NCBI RefSeq assembly: GCF_043641665.1
Contig: NC_092194.1
Coordinates: 2,085,221 to 2,149,220, forward strand
Length of the DNA: 64,000 nucleotides
Origin: Enoplosus armatus
Lineage: Eukaryota > Chordata > Actinopteri > Centrarchiformes > Enoplosidae
Direction: 5' to 3'
Shown here: one piece after another, positions 40,614 through 53,820 of the stretch
Position numbering within the stretch: position 1 is the stretch's first letter
How the letters are laid out: every line of letters starts with the position of its first letter
The notes under the pieces: generated by a model
The model's database searches: none
Seen by the model: the letters and a program-made list of their open reading frames with translations, nothing else
Told to the model about the DNA's origin: nothing
Translations under genes and position numbers: made by a program

Positions 40614-41170
40614 TTACCATAGACTGTATGAAAGCAGTGGACGCGGCCGCCGTGACGTCACCCACTGGTTTGTGGACCACTGCTTTTGGCATTTTGGCCG
40701 TCGCCATCTTGTTTTTTTTTGGAAGCAGAAGTGACCATATTTGGACGAGAGGGTGGAGCTGGGGATCTGAGAACCCAAAGACAATATGCACGCCAGTTAG
40801 CTTGTAAATGTCCTCACCAGAAAAAAAAGAACAGCCGACTCCTAGAGTGTCTTTTAGCACAACCGAACGCCGCTACCTATCAATCACAGGGTAGCCCTGC
40901 CCTAAAGCATACCCTGCTTTATCATAATTTACTAAATGAACATCATGCTGTATTGAAGAAGACTTGAAACTGGAACTCATTAGGAAAATGTTTACTGAGC
41001 CAATCAATCAAGTGAGAAGCAGGGTCATTTTCTCATAGACTTCTATACAACTTTCTTTTTGCAACCAGAGGAGTCGCCTCCTGCTGGCCATAAGAAAGAA
41101 TGCAGGTTTAAGGCACTTCCGCATTGGCTTCACTTTTCAGCCCCAGAGGTTGGTGCCTGTTCCTTACTGA
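40614..41170 (+). repeat. Dispersed teleost repeat (non-autonomous element)
   Basis: Opens ACCATAGACTGTATGAAAGC and GTGACGTCACCCACTGGTTT, then GGCCGTCGCCATCTTG and GTGACCATATTTGGACGAG. It closes with TCTCATAGACTTCTATACAA, CTCCTGCTGGCCAT, GAATGCAGGTTTAAGGCAC and TTCCGCATTGGCTTCAC. I recognise this order from a repeat spread through many fish genomes, probably a non-autonomous transposon. The 159-codon minus-strand frame over its start is a shadow. Confidence 0.65.
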
Positions 41171-44100
41171 AAGGACGGAGGACTCTTTATTTTCTCTTAT
41201 CATTTTTGTAAAACAGAAGGGGCCGTCTGTCCTCTCTCAATAAGACATTATACAATATTATATAATGCGACAAGTGAATGCATGCAGTTTGTGGCACGGT
41301 TTCACTTCAGACTAAAAAAAAAAGGATGCAAGTGGTGTTTATTGATTCATTAAAAAATCAATAAATAGGTTTTTCTTCTTGTTTTTTAACAATGGCTGTC
41401 ACCTCATGCAACCACCCATGCATGTAGACAAAAGTCACCAAGACAGAGGAACGCTGGAAGTATTTACAAAAGAAAAACACACTGACCTCTCATTTCCAGC
41501 AGTGTGTGTTGATCCTGATGCGTTATTAATATTCCATCTCCTCTCCGCTGTTGTTTGGAGAGCTTCCAGGCAGGACACGCAAAGTGAGAGTGACTCTGTA
41601 AGCATCATATGAAAACAATATGACACACTCACAGTTGAGTAACAGGGCGTACGTTGAGTACAGCGAGCCGATACACGGCGCTGCTGCATGCATGCGTCAA
41701 ACAGCTCTAAACGCTCTTGTACACCGGTGGCACGCGTTTCACAAAAACTGAGCGACGTCGGACGTCTCGTACGTAAACATGCACTGTAATCTATGGTTCG
41801 TCCGTCACATCAAACAAGATAGGAATGTGCGGCGTCTTCGGGAGAAGCTCAGCTCGCGGGTCACGATAAAAAGGACAGCAGAACATGACATGCGTTTCAG
41901 GTGTCACTTTCTGTCCGCCTCCCGGGCTGAATGCATGTGTCCAGTTTTTGCGGGATGCCCGACCGGTCTGAGCACACATAGACCTCCGAGCTCTTGTCGG
42001 GGAAAAGGTGACATACCGCTCCGCGTTAATGAGACAGTATGGTCTTGACATGATGAATGATGACTAACGCAAAAAGTTGGGTGATACAGTGATAACAGAG
42101 AAATATCTGAAGTCACTTTAGGAATGAGCGTGAAAGGTCATTCTAAACATTGGAAACAGTAGTTTCAAGGTCCACTTACTAGACCCTCCAGGCTTAAAGG
42201 TACATTAATATAGCAGCAAACAGCTATTTGCTATGTAAAGAGAGTAATGGCGTCCTGAGCAGAGAATTAAGCCACACTCCCTCTGTGTGTGTTGTAATCC
42301 GAGCCTCTCCATTCTTTGTTTAGGTAGCTGGTCTGGCCGCATGTGCATGTTAGTGCATGTTAGCGCATGTTAGTGCATGTGAGTCCCTCCCCGTGAAACT
42401 GTGACCTCCCACGCAGCGTTTGCAGTTCGAAGCGTTCAGCTGAAAGGCACTCACATTCAATTGGAACCATCACACTTTAGCTACCTGAGGCATATTTTAC
42501 TTGATGTTTTAGGTAGCTAGTGTTAGCAGGATAGCATATCATAAGCAATTGTTTCATGGATTTAGGTCCCCCGAAGGGAAAAAGACGGCAGGAACCGACT
42601 GGGGATGTCACGATCTTCTGATTTTGATCATCCATGACCCCCTCAGTGTTTTTACCTATACCGGTGCAAAAGTCCAACACAAAGTACATTTCCCCTCAAC
42701 ATGGGCGAAGAGAGATTGTTTTTGTCTGAGATGCTGGCGCTCTAGCGCGACATCTAGTGGTTCTGAATATCGTATATATATTCACTTTCAAGAGTGCGAC
42801 TGACAGCTGCAGAACAAAGCTCGAAAGTGGACCTACTGTGCTGTTCATTCTTTGTGTCACACGTTCATAGGAATATTATAAGAATTATAATACAGGGCTT
42901 GAAATGAAAGTGAACTAGTATTTCAGCAGGGTAGGGATTCACGGCACAGCTTCCACCCCCTTCCAAGGTGCGTGCAGAAGGGGGTAAAGTCTGACGAGGT
43001 CAAAACTCCAACACTTGGTGGTATGAAGAACACTTTGAGATGAGTTTTCGCGTTTGAGCATGAATCTCTGGCGGCATAGTGATAAGTGGGCGTGATGCGC
43101 ATAATATTTTTCTGCAGACGGAAGTGGAATCAGTTCAACAAGCTACTTAATAAAAATGAGACGCTAGGTGTCGAGGCGAATGTGGGTTTGCCTGGATAGG
43201 CAGCCTGAATATATTGCAAGTCAGATAAATAGATGTTATATGAGTATGATACCACTAACCCGGTACATTGTTTGCGAGTTGTCCGCCATGTATCATGAAG
43301 TTTGTCAGTTTACCAGTGAATTTGACTATAAACTTCTACTGAAAGTCATGTTTCTATCTATGCAAATTAATTCCTCCTAATCCCACCTTGTTCCCAAGTG
43401 CACCGTGTCTCCATCAGTGTGACTTGGTCAAAAACGTACGTACATCTAGATTGCAACTCTGCTTTAATTCATGCTGGAGTGCTTACATGATCTACAGCGT
43501 CACGTTCCTGCATAGATATGTAGCTAAATGCTGAACATTTCAACTTCATTTTAAATCCCCTCCGGTGACATCTGACTCGGGACCACACTTACTGCATGGA
43601 TTCACGTCAAACCATCAAAGGGTTTGATGGGAAAACTAGTTTTCAAGCTCATGGAGAAAAGCATCACTTTACTGGTGCAGTATCTGCATTTTTTCCCCAT
43701 GATTTACTCCACATGATCAGAGTGGGAACAATGTGGGGCTGAAACCAGATCCCCTTTTACAGCCATTTGCAAAACAACTTCTCTTTATAATATAATGCAG
43801 TGTTGATCTGAGCCACGCTGAGCCAGCAAGCTGCAGAGGCATTTTTAATTGTTGCAGGTGGTCTGGCTCAGGGAGCATAGCTGTGATGCTCAGGGATCTG
43901 CAAATAAAACTCCAAAGCATGCATGTGCAAACGGGTACACAAACAAGCGAGCTGGGTCCAAGACAGCTGTGCCTGGGATCACTGTGCCAAGGTTCAAGGC
44001 CTGAGGTAACAGCATGGCCTCCTTTTGCGTCATGTCACTGATTCAGAGTCTGCGGAAAGCCACTGGGGACTGGAACTGTCTGCGTTATGCATCAGGTCCT

Positions 44101-44429
44101 CTGAGATCCAACAGAGGGGTTCGACATTATTATGGCGAACAATGCAAAGGTTTTGAAGGAGGTTTTTCTCTGAACCTCCGTCATGAATGTTCATTAGAAC
44201 AAGACTGTAAACTGTCCTCGTGGCCTCTAGAGGCTACAGTCTCCGTGAAACCCCACAACACAGACATGTTTCAAGGTGCAAACAACATTCTGACACAACC
44301 TACCATTAGTGGTGATTGTCCTAAAGGCCGTTAAAGTCTTAAAGGATTATCCGTTTAGGAGCATGGATGTGTGTCGTGGCCAAGACAAAAAAAAAAACGA
44401 AAGAAAACAACAACAGAAAAAAATTCAAG
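41171..44429. other. Gene-free DNA
   Basis: Holds a 10-bp x 4 minisatellite (42,345-42,384). The stretch 43,790-43,960 is single-copy-looking with E-box-like and TAAT words and could be regulatory. The longest frame (106 codons, 44,014-44,334 plus) has no family features. Confidence 0.45.
42345..42384 (+). repeat. 10-bp minisatellite, four copies
   Basis: Unit GCATGTTAGT with a change in copies 2 and 4. Confidence 0.95.
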
Positions 44430-44880
44430 GTCTACAGAGCTTCCAGCCACATCTCGGGGCCCTCATCAGCAGATGGGTTTAACTGTGTTGCCATGGAGAT
44501 GGTTTAGTTGCTAGTAGGTGGTCTCTGGTGTCAGATGTGAATGTCCTCATTGATCCTTCGCTGGTCCTCCTCTGACTCCTGGTCAATGACCTCCCCAGTG
44601 GATGCTGTGAGCGGTTTTGGTGTTCACAGACAGCTGATATTTGTCTGATTCTGGTGTTCATTCAGTCTCTTGGTCAGGGCCCTGGCTGCTTCGCTGATGT
44701 AGTGCTCCCAACAGATGTCACGTGTGATGTCATAATGATGGTGGGTGGGTGGGGGGGGGGTCTTTAGGGTGTACCAGCAGCTATCTTAAGGCGTTAAATG
44801 GTTTGCGCTGACGCCGTGTGACTTGAAGACTCTGGTCAGATGTTGTGACAGTCCAGCCATGTAAGAGGCTCTTTTGATGG
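44430..44880 (-). mobile_element. Penelope-like retroelement remnant with GIY-YIG endonuclease
   Basis: On the minus strand, near 44,860-44,785, GLSQHLTRVFKSHG and VSANHLTP match the end of Penelope reverse transcriptases, followed by WYTLKTP in place of the usual VHPKDP. Near 44,725-44,665, TCDICWEHYISEAARALTKR then LNEHQ matches the GIY-YIG start (C-x2-C/S-x-x-YIGET-x-R-x-L-x-x-R-x-x-EH). Near 44,610-44,560, EVIDQESEEDQRRINEDIHI matches the end of the GIY-YIG domain, whose glutamate is usually catalytic. A stop breaks the linker and GIY-YIG is changed (YISEA), so it is dead. The main reverse transcriptase is absent. Confidence 0.7.
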
Positions 44881-47529
44881 TCCGATATCAGTCTTGAAAA
44901 CAGTGATTCTGGACAGTTCATGCACTCAAAAAGTTCAAACCCAGAATGATGATGGGTTGAGCCAGACCTTTGTCCGAAGCGCAGAGCAACTCTGTTGAAA
45001 CTACTCTCCTTTGTTTGTTCTGACAGCTGACATTTGATAAAAATAACTGTATCATAAAAATGATGATTGATTACTCCCCCCCCCTCCCCCTCCCCCACAT
45101 TCATAGGAAAGCAAAATGTATTGTGTCTGTTGTGCTCACTTGATGATGTAAAAACCTCCCGTCGAGCTGAGAATCGTGAACTCCAATATGGATTTATGTT
45201 CTCCGGTGACATTTACTGTGGTCTCTAAATGCAGCGCACTTCCCTGTTTGCATGATAGATGTGTTTTGTCCTGACACCGCACTGTATGGAAGTGATTTGA
45301 GAAAGAAATGCATTAGTTCCACTGTGCGTGTCCCGTACTGACGCTCCAAACTCAAAATGTGCTTAAGAGCTCAACATGTCAAAGCCATTCTTCTCTGTGA
45401 AAGGGGGCGAGACAGAATCTTTCCATGTCCCTCCAAACACCAAACAGTGAAACCAACTTGACATTTTCAGGATGTGCGCTCACTTCTACCGTCCGTAAAT
45501 AGACAAACTGGCCGTGCGGGACAGGATTCTGTTTAGGCACTACGCAGGATTTAAAACACTCCAACCCTCGATAACAATCAATAACTTAACTAATGAGATA
45601 ACATGTGCCCCTGCCTGTTACTCCTGGCGCATCCTCAATTCCTTTGGCTTTGGATCAACTCTGCCTTCTCTTCGAGCCGTTCGCCACCTCCTCCAAGCAA
45701 GTGCAGTACAAAGAAATCGCAACAGCATCGCGGGAAAATGCAGAAATCTGAGATGAATTTGCTTGAAAAATGTGAATGCTCGAGTGTATTGCACTCCTAC
45801 CGCTCAAACCTGGAGGATGAAGTGTAAAACTGGTAGAAATGGGGGTAGAAAAACATATTTACATTTGAATTGTTTCTGTAAAATAAATTGTTGCGGAAAA
45901 AGTACACTATTTTAAAGTATAATGTATAAGTATAAATGCCCGGGGGAAAAAAAGTATAAACGTTCTTAAAGAGCAGGTTTTAACATTTGAACGGTTCCTG
46001 CTGTGGATCGGGTTATTGCTCGGACGGCGGCTGTGTTTGGGGTTTAATCTGCGATGACCTGGATTTGGCTATGGCAGCTCTACTGTGACTAGTCTCAATG
46101 CAATCACAATGTATTGCGAGGGAACGCGGGAGAACCTCCGGAATAATAAATTCCCACCGTGACCTTCCTAGGGCAACCAGTGGTGGTTGGTGGAAAATGT
46201 TTTAGGTAGGCCTATGCCACATCCAGTCCAACTTCAGCAAACATCCCAGTATGATTAAACGCAAAAAAAAAAAAAACTGCATTCCTACTTTGCAGTTAAA
46301 TATTGAACAGTTATTTGATTCCAACATGAAATAACGCCTTGACAAACACTTGACATGTTATTGTGGTCACCCACACAGGTGAAGTCAGCATAATGTAAAA
46401 CATGACGTAGAAAATGTGTATTGAGATGCCCCCCATGGACCATGTTTTGTTGGGAAAACAAAAAGTATGATGATGATGATGATGATGATGATATACCCAT
46501 TATGTTTTGAGTGTCGTTTTAATATCTCTATTTGGATGTTTCCGTGCTGGTGACGATGCGAATTTCCCCTTTGGGAATTAGGAAAGTGCATCGTCATACC
46601 TCAAGACAACTGCTGCTACTCCAGTCATGATATCGACGATGTAAAACATAACTACAGTTACATAACTATAGCCCTGCATTACAAATAATAAATAATCATT
46701 TCTAATAAAAAAAACAATAAATACACCTTTATAATAATAATAATAGTCCTCCTAGTTTAAATAAAAGTAAATTAATGGCCAATAACGCTTGATGTTTTAT
46801 AGGCTTAAGCCCGGGCCTGCTTAATTTCCTGGGGCACACGACATCAGCATACATAAACCAACTAAATATATTCCTATACAAAAAAAGCATGCATTTAAAG
46901 TCCATGTTAGAATGGACATGAATTGTAATCATTTGGTATTATTGTTTGAACTGTTTTGTTCCAGGTCAAAGGTCGCGGCGTTTGGCGAGGAACCCGGACA
47001 GTCAACATCGCTAGTGCTCATGTAGCACTGATATTTAAGGTTTGTTCGGATTATGATTTGCACTAACGCCGCTGTGATTATGTAAGATGCACCGACGAGG
47101 CGCCCAATGGGATGTGAGGTGATCGCTTAGGTGCTTGTGTCCACATGGCGTTTGTCTTTGGCAGAAAAGTGCTGGCAGGGAAGAGGAGGAAGAAAAAAAA
47201 AAAAACCCTGCATGTGGGTTTTGTTGCTATGACGACGATGTCTAACAGGGGGGGGGCTAACAACGAGCTTACGACGCGTAGGGTGATGAAAAGCGCAACA
47301 CTCACCACCAACGTTCAGTGTCGGGCCGCGTCTGCTCCCACAAATGGGCTTCGCTAGTCCCGCCCCAGATCCAAATCGGCCTATATGATTGGGTGCCTGA
47401 AAAGTGTGTCGGCGACGACACCAGCGCCCCTCCTGGAAAGTTCAGAGATGGTCGACTGGAAGCGCTGGGAGCGGACCCAAAACATATATCCCTATGCTAT
47501 ATGGACACAAGCCCTTTGGGAGCTGGACC

Positions 47530-47531
<2 letters not shown>
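44881..47531. other. Gene-free DNA
   Basis: Includes a C/T-rich run near 45,077-45,098, an A14 run near 46,263 and (TGA)n at 46,467-46,492. Frames of up to 143 codons (44,781-45,212 minus) have no family features beyond the Penelope remnant they overlap. Confidence 0.5.
46467..46492. repeat. (TGA)n trinucleotide repeat
   Basis: About eight TGA triplets. Confidence 0.95.
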
Positions 47532-47572
<41 letters not shown>

Positions 47573-47594
47573 CGAGAGAGAGAGAGAGAGAGAA
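47532..47594. repeat. (GT)n then (GA)n compound microsatellite
   Basis: About 19 GT dinucleotides, a short AGC break, then about 10 GA dinucleotides. Confidence 0.95.
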
Positions 47595-47870
47595 GGAAAA
47601 TATAGGAAAAACAACAAACTTTAAAAAAAATCTTGTCATCCCTGTACTTTCAGCTGATTCCCCCCAGCATTTATTTTCCTGCGGACAGTGGGGGATGTCG
47701 CGCTGCCCAGCCCCACTGGCTACATTGATGATGTAGGTGCGGGCGGCAGATGTGAGGTCTGTGGGGATGAGGAGGGCCCTGCCTCTCGACCGCCTGCTGC
47801 TGCAAGACAGCCCGGAACATCAACAGCGTTTCAGTTCCAAACAAGGCCCGCCGCTTCCGCTGGCCATGCT

Positions 47871-47941
47871 TCCAGTTTGAATAAAGGCCTTTCCAGTTTG
47901 AATAAAAGCCTTTCCAGTTTGAATAAAAGCCTTTCCAGACT
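47871..47941 (+). repeat. 21-bp tandem repeat, three copies plus a partial
   Basis: Unit TCCAGTTTGAATAAAAGCCT plus T; the first copy has one change. Each copy holds AATAAA on the plus strand. On the minus strand it reads as a repeated FYSNWKG heptapeptide, a by-product of the 21-bp length. Confidence 0.95.
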
Positions 47942-49622
47942 GAAACAATGTATCTCTGCATGGAATCAGAAACGGTTGCCAAATCTGTCCGGGCCGTGCA
48001 GCCAGGGCGTATAACGTATGCATTATCATCAACGCGGGGAGTTTACAACCGATAAATAAAACCTAATTAATGCGTTGGCGTTTGTTGCTTAAACAAACAA
48101 AGAGCGGGCCGTTTTGTCAACGCCTGGACCTCCCTCTCTCTCTCTCTGCCTCTGACCGACGCGGAACAGTGACAATGTGATCTCAAAATCTCAGTATTTC
48201 AAAATGCGGCAATAACCACGCAGACTTGCTGCAGTGTTTTCTCAAAGGGCGGAACATTGTCAAAGCCTCCCAGTGGTATGATACTTAGTCCTCAGACCCC
48301 GCACAGACTCAGATCTCCCAGGTCTTGGGGGGAATCTGGAGGAGGCAAAAAACAAAAAAAATGGGACGACTCAATTTGACTTTTATTGAACTTCACACCT
48401 CTCAGGTACCAACAATGCAGAGCATAATGGTTAAACATGTCGTACTATCAAACACACAATAATGCCCACCAGGTACAAAACAATGAGAAAGACAACGTTT
48501 AAAATGTTTTATATCATTTATTTATTTATTAACAAAATATATTACACTGGGACATTTTACACGAGGCCTGTTGCAACAGCCGTTTGTAAGTTGTCTGAAA
48601 AGGATTTCACAGGCAGTGTTTATAAAATGTAATTCACTATTTTGCCACCTGTCATGTAGGTGAGGTTCAAGGGTCTGGCGTTGCACTAGGAGCAGTGCAC
48701 GCTGCGTGATGAACAACTTCCCTTTCCTGCCGCTCTGCAGCTGTAGCCGGGCCCGCAGCTCCTCGGGGCTGTAAATCAGAGCCTTTGTACTCCAGAAGGA
48801 TCCCATCAGCCACAGGTGTGGGCTCTGTCGGGGGATTAGGCGGCCCGGCGCTGGAGACGCTGAAAGCTGGAGAGCGCCGGCGAGCGCCTCCGTCACAAAA
48901 AAACACACGAGGAGAGGAGTGGAGTGGAGTGGAGTGGAGTGGAGGGGAGGACAGGGAGACGACTGAGTGCAAAATCCGAGCGGAAGAAAGTGCCATGGGT
49001 GTCAAGCAGATTGTTGTCTTAGTTATACAAACAGTTTTCAGGGGCAGAGCTGCTCTGGAGGCAGGAAGAAAAAAAACATCAGTGGGTGGAACCAAAGAAC
49101 TACTGATTTTCTTTCTAATACCTATTCTATTACCTTAACGACAAAATGGGTGGTTGCCAGTACATGAATGGTGCAATGATTTTTTTTTTTGAATCATCTA
49201 TGGTAAAGTATGTTTTTTTTTTAGGTAACTAAAACTGCATAGGGGAAGATCATGAAACGGCATGATACACATACTGGTAATTTCAACGACCTTAAAGCCA
49301 CATAAGGGGAAGAAAGGTAAACAAAAAATGTATTTAATGTGTTAAAACAGTTACATGTAAAATAGGTCTCTTCGAAGTAACTTGTGTTGCGCTTTTTTTT
49401 TTTTTTCCTTTTTTCTTGTACCTGCCAGGTGCCAATTTCATGTCACTGTACTGTATGAAATCCTTAAAATAACAAAGCAAATCACAATAAATGGAACTGG
49501 AGCATAATATTTCATGCTGTATCATATTGAACACCCGAACACCCTCCACGCCGTGCAGCCCGTGCTGCAGTCCACCACCCATACCAGGTGATCCCGTCAG
49601 CTCTTCATCCGCTCCCCTGGTG
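47942..49622. other. Mostly gene-free DNA; unassigned minus-strand frame 48,522-48,908
   Basis: The minus-strand frame includes LIYSPEELRARLQLQSGRKG and is GC-rich over 48,690-48,890. An AT-rich tract lies downstream of it. It could be a decayed exon or chance; I recognise no family. A (GGAGT)n run lies at 48,911-48,945. Confidence 0.3.
48911..48945 (+). repeat. (GGAGT)n pentamer repeat
   Basis: About six GGAGT-type pentamers. Confidence 0.9.
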
Positions 49623-49643
49623 CCCCCCCCCCCCCCCCCCCCC
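49623..49643. repeat. C21 homopolymer
   Basis: An uninterrupted run of 21 C. Confidence 0.9.
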
Positions 49644-51382
49644 AAGTCCAAATGTCCAAATCCACAATAACAATAATCGATAAATCAGTAAGATGCAAAG
49701 TGTGCTCTTTTTCCCTCAGTTTAACTTTCATTTCAACAGTTCTAGCCACACACTTGTTATGTGACACATTAGCCCTCAACGTGGTAATTGTACCTTTTTT
49801 TTTGGGAGGGGGGGGGGGGCACGTTGGCATCACGTCCTTTTCCACCACTGTTAAATCAGAATTTAAACAACAAAGAAAGAGAGAAAACTATTCTTTAGTT
49901 GATACTGAGATTTGGTAATAGATTATTATTCAACCAGTTTTTTTTTATATTTTGATCTCCCCCTCGCCTGTAAAAAAAAAAATAGAGGAGGAGCAGCCTC
50001 CTCTGAGACACACACCCCCCTCACACACACACACACACACCACATAAGCAAATTCTGTTTGAGGCAGAGTTGTCTCTTTGCCATTCTAATTAGTCAGTGA
50101 CCTGTTCTCCAGAAAGTACCCCCACCTCCTGAGGTTGAGCTTAACTAACACAACCATCATGTTATATGGTCCTCCAGAGCAGCCCGGCCTCCAACAAATG
50201 TTTGTGGAAGTAAAACTCCAAATCTGCATACCAAGTGTTTGAGGGGAGGGTGGGGATCTGGCGCAGGGCTACAAGGACCGTGTGCGGCCAAGCCCCCTTT
50301 TTGGAACGCCACGAGGGGAAAATTCACTGATGAAATGTGGCACGGGTCCACGGAATGCAATTTCAAGCTTCCACATCTGCAGGAAAGATGAAACCAGGTT
50401 CCTAATTTTGCGATGATGTCAGTGAGAATACACAACAGCACCGGGTCGGGGCGCCAAGCCCCCCTTCTCATGTTTTCCTCCTCCTCTTTTCCTTTTTCGA
50501 ATGTATTGCTAATTTATTTTATGATTTTACAGCATGCAGTATTTTCTCTCTCACGAGGGAAACAGGGGCGATAATGAAAAATGGCCGTTTCAGGATGAAC
50601 TGCAATCTGGCGGCCTTGAAGCTTACATTTAAATCAATAAATCCGTGTTAACAGCGGACAGAAATGTAACTTTTGAGGCCCCCTACTACAACGTTTTGGT
50701 ACCACTGACGATTGGTGGTACACTCTAATGTGATTGGTGCCATATCAGTGTGGGCGGGCCCTGAAAGTGGTTCGTTGTATCACTTCAGTTCCAGTGGCCA
50801 CACAGTTAACCAGCTGGGGGGTGGGGGGGGGGGGGGGGGGGGGGGGGCAATAGTGTCAGCAGTTGCTTAGTCCCTTCTGTGTTTTTCAGAACTCACAGGA
50901 CTCCCTGTTGCTGTGTGTTTGGACAACCTCTTCGTTAGCCAACACCACATCTGGACCCGAGAAAGAAAAACAGCTAGATAGACTTTTTTTTCTTTCTTTC
51001 TTTCTTTTTTTTTTTTTACTAATCTTTACTAGCTAGACCCCCTCCTTTCTAAAAATGTGGGATGAACACAGCCTTGAGTGTGCAGGAGCTGCTGATAACT
51101 CAGCAAACTTAACAACACGAAGGGAACACAGTGCCTTGATTGAACGTACGTAGGCTATATGAAACCACCTCATCAGATAAGAAGTGAACCAAAATCTTCT
51201 GTGCATGGCAACTACAGGATGGTTATATGGAAAGATTGTGGAGATGGCAAATAAACTGTTGTATCTCAAATGTATAATGTAGCGATAATTAATAAGACAT
51301 CAAATATGCATTGCATGGAGCCCCCCCTGGGGTCAGCTGAGAATTCTGCACTCTCAGTTTACAAATCCACGCACACAGTTTA
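49644..51382. other. Gene-free DNA
   Basis: Includes a G run near 49,807-49,819, (AC)n at 50,022-50,042, a 25-G run at 50,823-50,847 and T-rich sequence near 50,984-51,018. The stretch 50,490-50,660 is single-copy-looking and could be regulatory. No coding signal. Confidence 0.5.
50823..50847. repeat. G25 homopolymer
   Basis: A run of 25 G, preceded by GGGGGGT; the longest homopolymer in the window. Confidence 0.9.
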
Positions 51383-51498
51383 TAAATGGTAAATGGACTT
51401 TGCTGATAGACACTTCACAACCTCAACGGTTCCCAAAGCGCTTTACTGATCCCAGGTGCCATGCAAAGTGCTGGCCTCTATTGGGAGAAACTTGGGGA
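51383..51498. repeat. Dispersed fish repeat of the AAATGGTAAATGGACT type
   Basis: Reads ATAAATGGTAAATGGACTTT, then CCCAAAGCGCTTTACTGAT and GTGCCATGCAAAGTGCTGG. I recognise the start and the middle from a common fish repeat; the second half parallels 4,745-4,815. A G14 run follows. Confidence 0.6.
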
Positions 51499-53820
51499 CG
51501 GGGGGGGGGGGGGCAATCCAAGAGAGATCCATGAAGGCAGAGAAGACAACATCTGATAACATCTCCACTCACCCCCGACTTGGCTGGGTGTGACGGAGAC
51601 GCCGAGTTTGCCACAGTTTCTTTGTCACTTTTCCAACTTTCGTAGTGTCCGAAATGCAGGCGCTGAGCAGACAGACTGGAGCAGGTTTCTCGCAGGGGGG
51701 GGAGGGGGGTCCCTTTCTTTCAAAGTCGGACGTCGGCCTTCAACATTTCCCCAACGCTGGCGTCAGACAGAAATCGAGAGGTGCAGGATTGTCAAATATA
51801 TGGACACGACTTCTTGGCTCCGAGACTGATGTGATGCTCTCCAGTCAGTAGCGAGACATGGAAGTTGACAGCGCGTCCGCTAGAAACACCGGCTCTCGGT
51901 ATGTCAGTCAACCGCTGCCATGGAAACACCCACACAGACGCCGTTTACACAAATATGTCAAAAGTGTTCACTAAATGTGAAACACATGCACAAGTCATAC
52001 CTTTATGAGAAACAGCTTTCCTCTACTTTTGTTTGGGGGGGGGGAAAGTCAGCACGTTTCCATTTTTTTTTCCCCCTCTCTCCGGTTACTCAGCATTTCT
52101 GATTTATTTCCGATCAGTTAGCCCCGATAGAGCACCAAATATTATTGTTAACCGAGTGGAACCAAGGTAACGGAATGACCCAATAAGCCGTAGCTGCGCG
52201 TGGATGCCCGCGCTCTCATTTCCTAGATGTTGCTTTCATCCAAGTCAAAATATTGCACATTACATTTCAGCCAAGATGGAAACATTTTCCCCTAAGTGCG
52301 CCAGTAGCAATGCCTTTCTACGTTTAGGGGATGAGGCGACGGAAAACCGCAGAAACCAAGGAGTTCTTGCCAAAGAAAATCCGGCACCAACACATCTCGC
52401 CTACCTGTGGATCAGATCCAGTTAGCCACGTGCTTTGATCAGAGGAAAAGCACTTTAACTTAACTTTAACGTCTGTCATGGTCCTGAATTTCAAGTGCAG
52501 CGAGACTGTATTCACATATTAACAAAAAAAAACAACCTCAAACTCATATTTGAAAGCCGGAGCCCCAATGGAACCATTGTGCAGCTCCAACTACTGAGGG
52601 CCCCAAAGCTGGGCCACTCTCAATCAAGGTTTCAATAACACGTGCACACGCTCAAGTATGCAACATAATACTTTATTTTGCACGGTTAATGTTATAAAGG
52701 GGGGGAAGAAAAGAGCCTCTTCAACTGGAGTCGCTCCCATTAATGGGGTCCATTAATAAACTTAGCCAGACAACTGGGGCAAACGGTGTTCTCCACATAT
52801 TGGCGAGTTCACACCCCCACCATCAGTACTCGAATCCACTTTGCATCAGCAGGAGGCACATCTCAAGGTGAAGAGGGATCTCCGAGGGAGACGTGAACTA
52901 AGAGACTCAAACTATTGGGAACCAGATGGTCTGAATTTTTGCACAGCCACATCCCAGCCCGAGCATTTCCAGCAAGTGGTGTTTTCTCTTAATTTATCTC
53001 CATAAAGATTTGCAGGTGCTCAATTAATTATATGACTTAGCTACGCTTGTCTAATTAATCACTGGATGTGGGCCTGCAGATGGCTATGTAAGTTAGTCAG
53101 TCTGTTGGTCTCTGTCTAACGTGTTCATGTTAATGAAAAGCATTCTGCTCCGGTCCATGAGCACGAGGGAAGTGCCAACCTTATGTGACGTTGGGAATAG
53201 ACAAAGTGGCCCCTGGCAAAATGTTTAGTTTGGCCATTTTGTTTTTCCGTGTTGGAAGAAACAATGGTTGTTAAGTGCAAAACAGCGGTTGCTATGTTCT
53301 GATATGTGAGAAAAATACATGAACAAAAACTGTATAAATTGCTGGATCTTGTAAAGGAGTCACAGTGAACACTGTAACATCTGCTTTTCCAGTGTCCCAG
53401 ATTCATGTAATCGCAAGTGACGAACTGTCTTCCAAAATTAGCATCTACAGGTATGTTTATTAGGAGGCCAACAACAGGTGACTGTACTCAAATAGCAGGT
53501 GATTATCCTTAAATGGTAACTGTGGCCAATGAGCTGTGGCACTGCACCATATTGTGCCTCCTCCACCACAACATATTTCACGACATATCATGCCGGCCAC
53601 ACTACAGCAGGAGAGATAATTAGCAAGGGAGCGGAAGATGCAACATTAGAGTGTAGGCTGTGAATGGTGCACTCAGATACGTAGTCGGTCAAGTCAGATT
53701 CTATTTGTCCTGCACCAAAACATGTTACAAAACATTGTTACTGCATCATCATCGTGTCAAAGGGTTTTCCATTAACGTTGGGTAAACTTTCACTTATTTC
53801 ACCATTGCAGTCAACCAAAA
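51499..53820. other. Gene-free DNA; possible regulatory stretch 52,970-53,160
   Basis: No frame with family features. The stretch 52,970-53,160 has balanced composition with several TAAT words (for example CTCAATTAATTATATGAC) and no repeats, as conserved noncoding DNA often does. Conservation cannot be judged here. The region ends at the satellite array. Confidence 0.45.

Noticed and set aside
40381..40860. 159-codon minus-strand frame
   Set aside because: It overlaps the dispersed fish repeat at 40,614 and has no family features.
47671..47982. Minus-strand protein with FYSNWKG repeats
   Set aside because: It is the 21-bp tandem repeat read in frame; there is no supporting sequence around it.
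48522..49095. A second host gene on the minus strand
   Set aside because: Overlapping frames compete, no domain is recognised and no splice structure is evident; kept only as an unassigned patch.
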